Positions 24,874 to 37,700 of a DNA stretch of 64,000 nt are shown piece after piece; position 1 is the stretch's first letter, and each line of letters begins with the position of its first letter. The notes below the pieces were generated by a model, which was given only the letters and a program-made list of their open reading frames with translations, was not told the origin of the DNA and did no database searches. The stretch comes from Rhytidiadelphus loreus (Eukaryota > Streptophyta > Bryopsida > Hypnales > Hylocomiaceae), in the NCBI GenBank assembly GCA_947034895.1, contig OX344763.1, positions 994,501-1,058,500 of the forward strand. The letters run 5' to 3'. Made by a program: the position numbers and the translations under genes.

Positions 24874-27800
24874 TCACCTCGAACCCAAAATCGAGAGGTT
24901 CTGTAGCAGACACAAACCAGGCTGATCGAAAACTAAAATAGACTCGTCGAATTTGTCGTCAGAAATATCAAAGCCACGGATCGCATAGATTTCATCAGAT
25001 AACGTTCTAACGCTCTCATCTGAAGGCTCGAAGCTCCATCCCCTATTAGAGACGCGCACGTTCGAAAGCTTCACCTAAAAGCACCACACACAAAGACATG
25101 ATTTCAGACACCCTGGAAGAGATGCGATACATGTACTATACAACACTGGAACATGAAAATGCTAAAGCAGCAGAACTTGTTGTTCTCACCTCGGCCCCTG
25201 GAAGAGCTCGAAGTCGAAGAGCGCCGCGTATTGAGACATTCTCCAGAGTGATTCGTGCGCCGTCAAGAACAAGAGAAGAGTGTCGCGAGATTTTTAAAGT
25301 GCCAGTCAAATTCTTGCACACATCTGCAAAGGTCAGAGCCCATGCTGGGCTCCAAACAACTCGGGGCCACACTTCGACTTTCTGTCCGTTGAATACATGA
25401 AAGCGATCCGGATCTTCAATTTGCGCTCCGGCCTAATCACATCCACGATGAGCATTGTTAACATCAATCACGCTAATAGCCACTCTGTACTCACTCGATC
25501 CATCATCCTGGCAAAGATTTTAAGCAATAGGGTGGAAAACCATTGACCTTGAGCTAAATCGTTATAGCAAGAACATGCATGACGGTAGCTTTGGGGGTTT
25601 CAATACGAACTGACACAGAAGAGAAGTATGTTCAATATTACCTTTCGAAGCATAAGGCAGTGAGCTTTGTAGATGGCCATTTCTCCTGTCGTTGCGCTGT
25701 GCTTTGGGTTCCCTTCCGGTATCTGAACACCCAGATATGCGAACATAATAAGCACGGCTAATACCACTCCTGGAACGCAGAGAAGGGAAATTGCAACTAG
25801 GAGCACACGAACAACGAAAATAGGACGCAAGCCCATGGCAAGTGAAGGTGAGTGAGATTGAAAGACGTATGCTTGCCTTCGCTGCATCCGCAGCATTGTT
25901 TTTGACGGGAGCATATGCCAACCAGCTATCCATCACCTACACATCACACCCAAGCATTTTCAAAACACTTAATCTCACTCCCTTCATCTTAACCATTCAG
26001 TGGCTCATGAGGAAAATTACATCCACGGAATCTCAGTAAATTGTTCATAGCAGATCATAAACATGATGAAGTATATATAATGATGGTTGCTGTTTGAGTC
26101 TCCCCTATAAGGAATACCGTATGCGGAAGCCTGCAAAAACGTTGCACACCGTGACGGAAAACCACATTCAGGCATTTCTGTCTCGTACGTTCAGGAAATG
26201 GAACTTACAGAAAACCCCACTTTTGCTGAGGGTGAGAGAGTTCTGGGATAGTCTTGCATCATACATTCCAACCTTGTTGATGACTTGAATGCTGTCTTGC
26301 TTGCATCTTTATATCTGTAAACCATATTTCTATGTCAATGAAGATTGGGAAAATTGGAACATGGTTCTGAAGGAAAGCGGGTGAACTCAGCCACAATAAC
26401 AAGGTTCATGTAACAACTAAGGTACACTTGCGATCGTCTCGGACCTTGTATCTCAATGTCAGACACATGAACAGACAAGCTCTAACAATAGAGAAACGAA
26501 ACTCGTAGAGAAGATGGGGAAACATCAGTACAGAACGCAGGACAGGAATGGAGTATCTGGACACGGCATTCAACATGCCAGCAGTCTTCCACTCACTTTT
26601 TCCATGGATGTGTCATCCATTCAAGCTTGAGATAGAATTGATGTATTACAGGCTTGAAATATGATTCACTTACTTCGGATTAACAAACTCAACAATGGCT
26701 CCCTTTGTCCTCGAAAGTTCTTCAATGTATGGTCCAATCTTTATCACCAGCTGCACGGCAGTGAAAAAGTTCAAGTTTAGGAGAGGATTTTATGTAGACC
26801 CATACTGTGACAAGTTTCCAAAACGTAATCTTCTTCCAACTCAAAATTTGACAGTCCTTTCGATTCGAGAAGATAATATTAGCACGTTAGCTCCCAGCTT
26901 ACCAAATTGAGCAGAATAGGGAGGGACAAAGATGAACCGTATTTGTGCATTTTCCTTCTGATTTACTCCTAAGATGAACATAGAGCGGGCCTCGAGAGGA
27001 CGAATGCGGACAAGCTGTTACCTGGTTGATGTTACCTGGGTATGGAGAATACCCTGTGGTGGGGTCGTTGACATCACCATCCGGATGGCCAGAGGCACGC
27101 AGCAATGGATCCAGCTGATTATACTCTACATTGAGAACCATCTGCGACCCTGGTCGACAAGCACGCGTGTGTAAGACTGGAGTCCGTAATGGACAGGACG
27201 ATGTGAAAGGGTTTCGGGTTTTCGGTTTTCGGTTTAATGGTTTAAGGGTAAGAGTTTAGGGTGAAAATATCAAGTAAAGTTATCAACGTGAACAAGGCAC
27301 TATGAATGGACATCCTCCAGCTGCACTCAACAAGTAGTAGATAGAAAATTCGACATAGTAATCCTCTGATAAGGACCGTGAACACCCTCACTCACCGTTT
27401 TCATGAGTGAGTCTCGTAATTCCTCCAATGGCTTCTTTTGCTTTCCGGGGCACTGTAAGTGAGTTGACGTCCAAATCTCGAATTGCGCTTACACCCAATG
27501 CTGCTGGGATAGCCTGTAGTAAATGAAAACCAGCAAGTAATGCATAGAATCAGAGTCAAATTGAAGAACTTCATTGACCGGAATTATTACGAGAGCTGGA
27601 AATACAGAAGTTGAAAGACCAGACCAGCACGTACATTGAACAGCAAACCATTTGTGTCTTGAAAAAATACGATCCATTTCCGCCCCTCCGACTGCCTGCA
27701 AATATTACAAAATGAATAATAGAACGAAATCCCCTAGGTCAACTCAAATATATTCTCACTTCACGAATGCAGGACATTTATGCAGGACATACATGCTTGC

Positions 27801-30064
27801 ATTGCAGTAATAGTCGAATAGTAGTAAAGTACGCTAAGCATTTAAGATCATTAACCAACTACTAGTTGATTATACAATGAAAAAGTATGGAAACAACACC
27901 GTCAGAAACTAGAGGGCAGAATATACTAACCATTTGGGAAGAAGGCCGCTGTTGTTAAGTACAGAATGTACATCTCCGTGACCGTGAGGCTTTGTCTGAA
28001 GCAAAGCACATTATGTTCAATTCTAGGTTCCTCACACCTTTCAATAAGCGCAAAACTTATCAACCATTTCATGTCTTATTCTAATAGGTTGTCTTCAATT
28101 TTGTTCAAGACAGGATCCAAGAGAAAGTGCATACCTGGATGCAATACGGATCTAAGGGATCCAAGGCAATTCTTGCATCGTTGTCTGCCAGACATGCTAC
28201 CTTTTCCTGCGCCCAATGTCATCGTTGTCAATTCATTTTCTTAGCATAACAAAAGAACTTCGTGTCAACAAAGACAAGACACTAGAATAAGCATAAATTG
28301 CATGTCATGATGACATCGTTCCTAAATTGGTGTAAACAGAAACCATCAAACTGTCAAAGAATATGACACATCACAATCAAAGCCTCACCCTCGCAAAGTC
28401 AGAGTGATCTCAGGTTAAAACTGCTAGTGGGGAAAACAGGACTTTTAAAACTATGACATGGGGCATGGTCATCTGAGGTAAGTATGTGCCGAAGGCATAT
28501 GAAAAAAGGCATAGTGCAGTGAAGGTAACCTGTTTCAAGAGGTGCACTTGGTCTGGTGACATTTTAAAATACTCGTTATCTTCCAAAAGTTTCTGGGTCT
28601 TCGAGTGAGTGTCATCGGAGGTCATGATCACAAGTGGAAGACCACTCCCGGAGCTCCCTGGGAAAATACCGCCGTATTAGGAATTCGTTCCGTTTATGTT
28701 TTTGACAGGAATTTGATGGTAGAAAGAGAAAAGCATTCAACAAATTCTTACCACTAGCCTCTTGTAGAGCTAAAATGTGCTGGATGTAGAGGTCCAGGAA
28801 GCGAGTTTTCGTGGTGATTTGAGAGAACAACTCAAGCTGCAAACGCAAGGACCTCATGAGAATACTCCTTACTACGCAGTTAAAACTCTGTCAGGTTCAG
28901 AATATTGACAGTAAAAGCGACAATTTCTGGAAAATTAAAAAGCAACTTGCTTGATCTTATCAGAACCTAATGATACCGCAATATCTACGTATGCAAAACG
29001 TGAGGAATATTAGGTATACCTTTATGCCATGGAAGCCAAGGCGCTCACCAAGGCCACCTGCTACCAGCACAAAGACTGCATGCTTGGCATCCTTCACACC
29101 AGCTGCTTCAAATTTCATGAACTCATCATCTCCATAGTTCAACTGCACTCCCGTTGGTACCTACACTCCCGTTACACGTCAGTCTAAAAATTCATGAAAA
29201 GCTCACCCGCGCCGACTCCACTCAGATCCGATCCATCTCCACTTCTGAAAAATTACACAGCGGACATAAACAAACAGAAAGGGCATTAAAACCCAGACTT
29301 GATAAAGACACCCTTGCACTTACCGACGGGGTGTAGCCGTCAAAGGGATTTCTTCCCGCTTTCGAATCAGCCAGCAGCTTCCTTGCATTGTGAATGTAAG
29401 CCACAAGTCCTCCAGGGTAATTATCATTCAACTTCTCCACCTGGGCATCATCAAGTATGGACTCAGCCATGGCCAAACATTCAGAGTAGACCACAATCAC
29501 CAAACATCAAAGAAGGAAGAAGGAAACCCTAGAGAAACAGAGACAGTTGAAATCACCTGATTGAGAAACTTGATTTTCGAATTTTCATTTTGTCCAGCTT
29601 GCCAGTGATGGAACAGATGCTCCTGCTCTTCTTGCAACAACAACTCCACCATAGCTCTCTGCAATCCACCAATTCCACAATCAAAAACCCTAAATCCTAT
29701 CAATTTCCAAATTCTGAAAGGCCTAAAAACCACTTGCAATACATTCATCTCTCTACACTTTCAATTAGATTTTTTCTTTCCTCGACTCTTCTGATTTCTC
29801 TTTCCCACGAAAGCACCAATTCTAAACCTTACGTTTGATCAACGCTAAACCCTAAAAATCAAATCCGATCAATGCTAAACCCTGAAATTCAAACGCATTC
29901 AGCTCAAACAACCAAAACTCAATATGCTTGCATCCACGAATTCGGTGATGAATCTTCCATCATCAGTCGCAACACGAGATTGATGGATTGCGATTGAACA
30001 AGACCTGGGACTCCGAGAGCGGGGGAAGTCTGGCAGCCATGGTTGTCTCCAAAACAGCAGCCAT
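24874..30064 (-). CDS. USP: UDP-sugar pyrophosphorylase, 17 exons, 614 aa
   Basis: Exons (minus): 30064-30005, 29658-29557, 29440-29324, 29160-29020, 28836-28752, 28657-28530, 28206-28135, 27995-27931, 27695-27635, 27513-27396, 27149-27022, 26750-26674, 26314-26209, 25936-25877, 25722-25642, 25432-25190, 25074-24874. Phases agree throughout and the product is 614 residues, the length I recall for Arabidopsis USP (At5g52560). It makes UDP-sugars from UTP and sugar-1-phosphates (glucose, galactose, glucuronate, arabinose, xylose) in the cytosol salvage route for cell-wall precursors. Seen in order: NTP-binding [11 protein letters not shown] (125-135), [18 protein letters not shown] (237-245), [21 protein letters not shown] (from 324), [30 protein letters not shown]. 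Intron 14 is GC-AG (AAG|GCAAGC). Exon 1 encodes only 20 residues and is the least certain. Confidence 0.95.
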
Positions 30065-30511
30065 GGTTGTATTCCAAAATCGATCTCGCTCGCTCGTGCT
30101 CGCAAAATCTCAACTACCGGCAAAGCTCAATGCTCAAAGGGAGTCGATGATCCTCTACAAAAGTGGCACTGAGCATGATTTGACAGAGGAGCTTCCAGTT
30201 CTATAGCAAAGTGTCCTGCGCATCAAAAACATAAAGACCTGCACCAACTGGCAAGGAGAATTTATTTGAAATATTTCTGAAAGGGACGTTCATGTGATTA
30301 TGTCTAATTTTGTGCTTTGAGATATGCTATTGTTCCATTTCCCTCGCTTTTACTTTTTCTACTTTTCTTTTTCCGACTTGGTCCTTGAATTAAAAATAGA
30401 AATTTCACTTTGGAAGCTCATAGTTCATAGTCAATTATATTAACTTAGCCCTAAAGTCAACAAAATCAGCAGGTGCAAGTCGAAAGAGAACACCAGTGCG
30501 GTGATGCAGAA

Positions 30512-30706
30512 CTAGGGCGTACCTTGCCATCGTATCGATTTCCTGTATAGCTCGTTCAAAAGCTCATCCTTCAACGACGGATCACTGAGGCGAAAATCGA
30601 CGAGGGAGAGGACGGAGACTCCGGATCGCTCACGTCCAAGTCTAATCTGAGCTCCTTTCGACGGGATTCGCTGCGGGTGAGCCCCGAGGACAAGATGGCG
30701 GGCCAA
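30512..30706 (-). CDS. Unrecognised short frame, possible exon
   Basis: About 60 codons (ending LKDELLNELYRKSIRWQ) have gene-like codon use and end at a plausible CAAG|GTACGC donor near 30522. The frame has no ATG before it in the visible stretch. A CCCTAAT/telo-box-like sequence and AACCCTAA lie at the upstream side (30720-30730). No family recognised. It could be the first exon of a small gene whose remainder I cannot find, or a leader of a longer USP transcript. Confidence 0.25.
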   Translation of the reverse strand: MARHLVLGAHPQRIPSKGAQIRLGRERSGVSVLSLVDFRLSDPSLKDELLNELYRKSIRWQGTP

Positions 30707-30969
30707 ATTGCAGCCACCAAACCCTAATCAAATCAATTCATGGGCAGCTACAGTGGAAGGAGCGATTGAGATTCGAGCTGTGGAAATCAGTCAGGTATCA
30801 AATGTTCTCACTCAAAAAAATTTGCTCGGGCTTTGAGTTAAGTAAACCTAAACCCTAAATGAATAGGTGGGCATTCTTTGTTTCTCCAATTTCTCTTGAT
30901 AGCCATCTATTTTTCTTTGCTTTTATTTTTTCTATTTTTCTACTTCTTTTTTTCTGACTTGGTTGTTCA

Positions 30970-31118
30970 TTTAAAAATAGAAATTTCACTTTGGAAGCTT
31001 GTAGTCAATTATAGTAACAATAACAATTTTTACTATAATTGACTACAAGTTTTCAAATTCAAAAGTTATTATATTTGACTACAAGCTTCCAAAGTGAAAT
31101 TTCTATTTTTAATTCATT
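30970..31118. repeat. Foldback repeat with a related partial copy at 30390-30440
   Basis: AAATTTCACTTTGGAAGCTT followed by GTAGTCAATTATAGTAAC is repeated inverted to the right (ACTATAATTGACTACAAG, then GACTACAAGCTTCCAAAGTG). The left arm and its upstream T-rich flank also resemble 30320-30440 in direct orientation. The structure is that of a MITE without visible target duplication. Confidence 0.75.
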
Positions 31119-32164
31119 TATAATTCAAGCTTACAATCAATTATAGGAACAATTAAAAGAGGTTATATTGGAGGATGATGGCATATTTGTTGTTGCTTGC
31201 ATAGAACTAATTTGAAGTTTATTAGTGCAAAACATTTGGTCCACTAGGGCTTTGTGTTGCTTTGCACAATAGACAATGATATCAAAAGTCAAGGTAATAT
31301 TGTCCCTATCTTTTATAGTGGGAGTTTTTTTGTTTTTTCCCTTGGAAATTTTCACACAACATGTGGACAAGGTTTTTCTTTATGGCCCAATAATTTTCAT
31401 AGATTTTGACTACATGGTTAAAAAATTTCATATTATTATTGTATAATATGTTATTTTCTTTTTCTAGATTGGGTAGTATAGCATATCAGAAAAAATCAAT
31501 TCTTTTAGGAAATAAAAATTTGAATTTGTTTTTCTAGATTTTATATATATGTGGAAAGCTTTGAATCATTCCATTTTGATTAATGAGATGAAAGTTATGA
31601 GGAGTTTTAGTTTGCAAACAACTATGGATTTCAACTCTAAAATAAACTTTGAAGTCCTTTATTTAACTCAATTTTCAACATTTTTGGAAATAAAATAAAA
31701 TCATGGGATGTATAATAACATTACAACATCAAAACCATTTGGATTGGCATTTTTCAATTCTATAATTGAATTCTTAATAATTTAGTATTTTGAATTATTC
31801 TCTACTTCTTTCTATTCACTATTTTTTTCCTATATGTTGTACAATTCCAAAGACATTTTTTCATACAAATGTGACCTTGTGAAGTGCAGCTATCTGTTTT
31901 TTCATTGGGCCAAAAAAGGGGTTTCTATCAATTCAAACACTAATATTTTGCAATCCACATGGTAAAAATTTCTGAAAGTTTTTCCACATCTTCTCAAACC
32001 AACATACTACAAGATCCTATGGTTTCATTTGTCCAAAAGTGTCTTTTTCTTTCTAAAATTTGGGACTTGTATTAGAAATAACAATTTTTGAGCAATTTTG
32101 GTGAAATTAATCATAGTCAAGGAACTTTAGGGGTTTAGTAATTGTTTGATATGGAATGCCAATC

Positions 32165-32455
32165 TTGATCATTAATACAACACTACAGTCATAAGATTAT
32201 TCTACACATTGTATTCTGAATTTTTTATTGCAATTACAAGACGAAACGATAATATTGTATATCTCTCCACCACACATGTATGTTTCTATTATCATAAAGA
32301 ACATAATATACTCATGGACAAGGTGAGAATAAAGAAATGGCAGATAACCACTTCAACTAACGTAATGATTATAACTAACAAGGTACTCACTAACTAACTA
32401 AGATACTATCACCATAGGGAAAGCATATACGATGAAGGAAGAGACTGCATATATC
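32165..32455 (-). mobile_element. Possible 3' LTR of the copia remnant
   Basis: Reading minus, the RNase H end is followed by a purine-rich GGATTGAGGAGGAGTAGG stretch (near 32455-32472), suited to a polypurine tract, and then an AT-rich non-coding stretch that could be an LTR. No second LTR is available for comparison, so the ends are guesses. Confidence 0.3.
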
Positions 32456-32464
32456 CTACTCCTC

Positions 32465-34745
32465 CTCAATCCACTACTTCCAAATTGTAATAATCCTACA
32501 TAATTGGTGATTGATGCCATGCGAGTCCAAAGAAATGAAACACAACCAAGCTTCAACGGTGACAATCTTTTAAATCTCCCTGGTCGATCCTTTTGGATTC
32601 TTTTGACGTCATCAAATGCAAGCGGCTTCTTAACTCATAGAAGTGTACCTTGCTAATAGGTTTGGTAAGGATGTCAACTGTTTGCGTTTGTGACCGTACA
32701 AATTCCAAGCATATCCTCTCTTTCCTGATGTGATCTCTAATCAGATGGCACGTTTTTTCAATGTGTTTCGTGCGTCCTTGACAAACCAAATTCTTGACCA
32801 TTTTAATATAACTTTTATTATCGCAGTATATTATAATAGACTGCATGATTGGAAAATTGATCTCTTCCAATAAATTTCTTATCCACATTGCTTCCTTGGT
32901 GGCCTCTACAAGGGCTCTATATTTTGCCTCTAAGCTAGATTGAGCAATCTCATCATGTAATTTATTTTTCTAAGCTATGGGTGACGTGCCGATGCTCATT
33001 AGATAGTTTGATGTCGATCGACATTCATCGACATCTCCCAAATAATCACTGTCCAAATAGCCAAACGGCATTATGTCTCGAATGGCGAGGACTGAAGTAC
33101 CTTTGAGATATTGGAAGATGTGTAGCATGGCTTGGAGATGAGCCTCTCGAGGAGCGGAAGTAAAACGTGTGACAATGCTGACGGCGAATGCAACATTTGG
33201 CTACGTGTTAGTTACATGGAGAAGCTTTCCAACGCCCATGCAGTAGTAGATGATACCGTGGTCAATGAGAAGAGGCAAATCCATGTTGAGCGATAGAGTG
33301 TTATAGAAAACTGCTTCCATTGGTATAGGAGCTGGTAGGGAGTCTTGCATTTCCATATCAACCAGGCATTTGAGTATATAGCGTTGATGTGACATAAGGA
33401 TGTCATGGGAGCTATAATCAGAATCAACACCAAGGTATAGAGAGAGTGTCCCAAGCACGGTCATAGCAAATTCCTTGTATAATTGATCCTGAATCCATTC
33501 TATCCTTTCCGAGTGGTTGCCGGTAAGCATGAGGTCGTCGACATGTATAATGAGAAGTATGACTGTTCCGGTGTGCTAGTAAACATATAGGCTAGGATTA
33601 ACAATGCAAGGATGAAGCTTGATGGACATGAGATATGTGTCGATCCGCTTGTGCCAGGCACGAGAAGATTGTTGTAAACCATACAAGGCCTTGTGTAGTC
33701 AGTACACTAAGTGTTCTGAATTGGATTTGATGAAACCAGGTGGTTGCTTGATGAAAACTATCTCTGTGACATCACCATTTTAAAAAGCGGTCTTAACGTC
33801 GAGGTGGAAGAGAGCCCAATTTTTCATTGCGGCAAGGCAAACAATTGTGCACATTGTTGACCATTTCACGATTGGTGAAAATGTCTCTAGGAAGTTGAAA
33901 CCAGAGTATTGTTGATCACCTCGGGCCACAAGATGTGCCTTGTACTTTGGAGCGGATGAGGCATTGCTAGATTTCAATTTGTATGTCCATTTTATAGCTA
34001 TGGATTTTTGGCCAGGTGGTAACTCTACAAGGGACCAAGTATGATTAGCATATATTGAAGCTATTTCATGTTTCATTGCAACTTGTCAATGAGGGTTTTG
34101 GACATCGTCGTGGTAAAATATGGATTCATTGAGTACTGTAGCATACACGTGAAGAGAGACAAGCTCAAAGAAAGTAGTGAAGCAAGCCTTCAGATTGCCA
34201 AAGAATTCGATTTGGGTAGCATAATCTACCAAGCGGGAAGAAGGGAATCGAGCACGGGTTGAGCGGCGGAGGTTCTCAGCAAGTGAAGCGGATCATACAA
34301 TGACGTGGCGGATGTAGGTGGATCTTGCATGGGATCGGATGATGGAGGCTCGTCGGAGACTGGAGGCACAATTGGAGAGGCAATAACAGAGTTGGGAGGT
34401 GGCGTGAAGATGGGGTCCAGTATTTCCAGGGCAACTGATTGGTCAGAGATGGACTCTAAAGAGACAGTGGGGGCATTGGTTGCTTCAGAAGGGATATACC
34501 AAAAATGGGCCTCCAAAAACTGTGCATCACCGCTTATCAAGATTGTACGCGACGTGGAATGGTAGAATCGGTATCCATGGGTGCATTCCAAATAACCCAC
34601 AAATATGCATTTAAGGTTGTGGTCATCCAACTTGGTCCGCTTCTCTGTAGGAACGTGGACAAAAACCACACATCCAAAAATACACAAGTGGTGCAACTTG
34701 GGAGTAGTTCAATACAATTGTTGAAATAAAATTTATTTTTCAAAT
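32465..34745 (-). pseudogene. Dead Ty1-copia retrotransposon, partial pol
   Basis: In order on the minus strand: the integrase C-terminal part (34696-34226; HHLCIFGCVVFVHVP, KCIFVGY), reverse transcriptase N-terminal half (34076-33780; KWTYKLK, KAHLVARG, FSPIVK, LDVKTAF), RT palm (about 33690-33201; ALYGLQQSSRAWHK and HVDDLMLTG in place of the usual YVDD) and RNase H (32888-32553; IYCDNKS, RTKHIE, DILTKP). Gag, protease and the integrase catalytic core are absent, and homology begins abruptly near 34745. In-frame stops occur after LDVKTAF, before LHKALYG and after SLYVY. The order integrase-RT-RNase H identifies Copia rather than Gypsy. The copy cannot be active. Confidence 0.92.
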
Positions 34746-37418
34746 TTAATGACTTCAAGAAAAAGAATACTCTTTTATTTTCCCTTCAACTTTGTGACTT
34801 TCACAAATCAAAACTATCAATATACTCTCACAATTAGTAAAAAGATTCAACATAGTACATTTCTCCGAGTTTGTAATATAGAAATGTTTAAGATTTCTCA
34901 TATAGTATATCTGCGTTTTTTGATATTCACAACAAATCCCTTGGATTTCGCTTGCCAAAACATAATTCAAATATGATTTAACTCTAGAAGGATGGTCTAG
35001 TTACTGTGGAAATCATCCTTTTGATTACCTTGTAAATCATTTGCTTAAGAAAATCCAACAACACTTATCAAAGGTAAGATTTCCTTTTTTCATACAAAAT
35101 TGTGTAAGATTTCCTATTGTGTAAGATTTTATTTTTTCCTACAAAATTTCAAGAATGAACATCTACACTTCTATCTTATATAGAAGAATTCTTTGTCATC
35201 CTTCAAACACTTTGTGTCTACAATTGAGTTATTTGTAAAGTCCCCCCCACTAAGGGCATGACTTTTTTTGAAGTTGAGAAGGCAACTATAGTTGAAGCGT
35301 CAAACTTTTTTGCAAGATACTTATGTCACACGACTTCAAAAGTGGGGACCAAACTTTTTTAGGCACCATTTTGATGGAAAAATAAGTTTCATACCCACTT
35401 TTATTTCGACTTTTTTAACTCAACCGGCTTTTTCAAAAAACTCATGGGTTTAAACCCCGGTTTAGAGTACTTTACGAATAACTCAAATGTCTTTCTAGGA
35501 TTAAATAGAATTCAAAGTATCATGTTGGATTCTTATCTATTCTTGGTGATGGGTTACAATTTGTCAATAAAACATTTCATTTTGCAAAATTACGGAGCAC
35601 AAATTAATTTAGCACCATCCATAATGTAGTAAAACGTCTATAATACACAATGGTGTAAGTAAAAGAGTACCACGTTGCTTCTCCTACTAAATGACAAAGA
35701 TAGATTTTAATTTCTCTTTTTGTGTTACTTTTGTGATCATTAGCTTTTCAAGAGTGTCTTTTGTACAAATTTTGCTTGTAGCAAGCTCCATGAATAGTAC
35801 GTCAAAGGATTGTTGAGTTGGATTTCAATAATTAGTAGTACAAATTTCATCAAAGATTAGAATGGTTTTATGCTAATTTTGCATTAGTTCCAACACAATT
35901 TGTGCAAGAATTTGAATTAGCTTTGAAATAGTTTCAATACAAAACCATTTCAACCCTAATGGATTTAACTAATAAATGTGAATTAAATTAATAGATATAT
36001 CAAGAGAAAACTTATGACAAGTTCAATAGAAGATTCTACAAGCCCATATAGACTATGATCTTCTAGAATAAACCCTACCAATGTCAAGTAGAGAGAATTT
36101 GTCTTGGGAAAACATTGAGTTCTAGACTGCAACCAGATTTAGCCTTTCATATGAAGAAATACAATAGTATAGGAGGTAGGATATATCGCCTCAAAATAAA
36201 ATACATGCATCATTTGTTGTGTAAAAAATCATGCAATAAGGTGTATACAACTCTCTCTATATAAATATTTTCTATATACACCATGTAGAATATGTAGAAG
36301 GCATGTATATTTATATTCATACTAAATTTGGAAACTAAATACTTCCTCACCACAAAATTATGAGTGCTAAAAAATTCTACCTTCAAACTTTATTACAACT
36401 AATCTTCTCCAACTTCATTAAGTATAACTTTCTCATACAAACTCCAAATAAAACGAGTCATAACTTTTTAAAATTAAAAAAATAAGAAGAACATGCTCAC
36501 AATTTTTTTAACAATATACAACACACTATAACTCTCCAAAACACACAGTCAAAACTAAACAATTATAAAAAGGAAGGAAAGAAGACCTTTGCTTAACCTC
36601 TACCTTATCTTTAACTTTCACTATACAAATTAAGTCAACATTAGTTCATATCTTGACCACGTAGCTCTCTTAATATTCATTGGCCATCATTATTGACCAT
36701 TAAACTCTTTACTATCTTTTTTTAAAAGACTTATCACCCCCCAAATTCGACTAGAAGCTATCTTTATTTTTCCTTCTTACAACTTCACACACATAAAATA
36801 AAATTAAAAAAATACTTCAAGTATGGAAATAAAGACTATAGTCCAACAATTGTTTACCAGAAGTAAAAAAATTGAGTTTTAAGAGAAGCATCATTCCATC
36901 TACAAGAACTTAAAGATGTGTTTAATAATATCAATAATATACTCTACATGATTTGTCTTAGTCAAAGGATTGATTGGCTCTTCTAATCATTGCTAGTGGC
37001 CATGACTTGTTATAATAGGTTTAACTATGCAATAATATTGTTCGTAGTTAAGACCCTCAAAACATCCTTCAAATGTCACTTCTTGGTTGTCGAACTCTAC
37101 ACATCCAACCTACAACAAGATCATCAAGGCTCGAATATCATATTGAAGATTACCGTGCCATTATTTCTCTATGTAAAGTTGTTTTAGAGTTTAAAAGACT
37201 TGGCTTCTTTTTGTGAATGCTCTCTTGGCAACATAGGGTCCAACAACAAAAGATGTCGATTCAGTAGTTGCGATAAAGATAACTCAAGTTCTACTTTTGG
37301 TTGAGGTTTTTCATCTTGAGACTCTAAAAAAATCCTTCAGTTCAATATACTGAAATTTAACAAAGTAAAAAATAGAAGCTAAATCCAACAACAATTAAAT
37401 TCTATAATTTGAAAAGAT
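34746..37418. other. AT-rich intergenic DNA, including a coding repeat copy
   Basis: No intact gene. The part 36320-37200 is a decayed copy of the repeat also found at 53250-54480 (separate entry). The rest shows only short AT-driven frames. Confidence 0.5.
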
Positions 37419-37700
37419 CATTAGTAGAAAAACTGAAATTTCTGTCATTTTGGACGCATTGTTTTGGACAAAATCTAACAAAAATCTGTTGTTTTGGACA
37501 GATTTCTGTTAGATTTTGTCCAAAACAACGCGTCCAAAATGACAGAAATTTCAGATTTTCTACTAGTGGATCACCTAAAACTAATGAAGCTCCAGATTGT
37601 TTTCTTTTTTATATAGATGGCATGTGTGCATTAGTGAGAAGGTGTCACCTTGAAGCCACTTAATGTGTTGTCATCTTTCTCTCTTTATTATCATAATCAA
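36320..37700 (-). repeat. Dispersed coding repeat, copy 1 (partner 53250-54480)
   Basis: Reading minus from about 37110 to 36900 gives EVTFEGCFEGLN, then EQYYCIVKPI, a HGH position and EEPINPLTK, broken by stops. The partner near 54 kb has the same text in an open frame. The conservation is stronger at protein than at DNA level. Flanking non-coding DNA also matches (for example CACCTTGAAGCCAC at 37647 and 54457). A CACTA-type foldback is inserted in this copy at 37419-37568. Protein family not recognised. Confidence 0.7.
37419..37568. mobile_element. CACTA-type foldback MITE with 3-bp target duplication
   Basis: 150 bp. The right end read inward is CACTAGTAGAAAATCTGAAA and the left end is CATTAGTAGAAAAACTGAAA. 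The two arms stay complementary for about 65 bp, leaving a loop of only about 20 bp. GAT precedes (37416-37418) and GAT follows (37569-37571) the element, the 3-bp duplication expected of CACTA transposons. No coding capacity. The inner arms repeat GTTTTGGACAAAATCTAACA. Confidence 0.92.

Larger units (their letters stand above)
30065..32160. other. Intergenic region upstream of USP, mostly repeat DNA
   Basis: Positions 30065-30720 are GC-richer. They hold the USP promoter side and a minus-strand frame of uncertain nature (listed separately). From 30860 on the DNA is AT-rich, with a foldback at 30970-31118 and no gene. Confidence 0.5.

Noticed and set aside
25600..25914. Minus-strand frame beginning with a hydrophobic, membrane-protein-like segment
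   Set aside because: The hydrophobic part is intron 14 of USP read through, and the rest is exon 15. Family comparison requires the intron to be removed.
37409..37663. Plus-strand frame of 84 codons
   Set aside because: It spans the foldback element and its arms and has no family resemblance.
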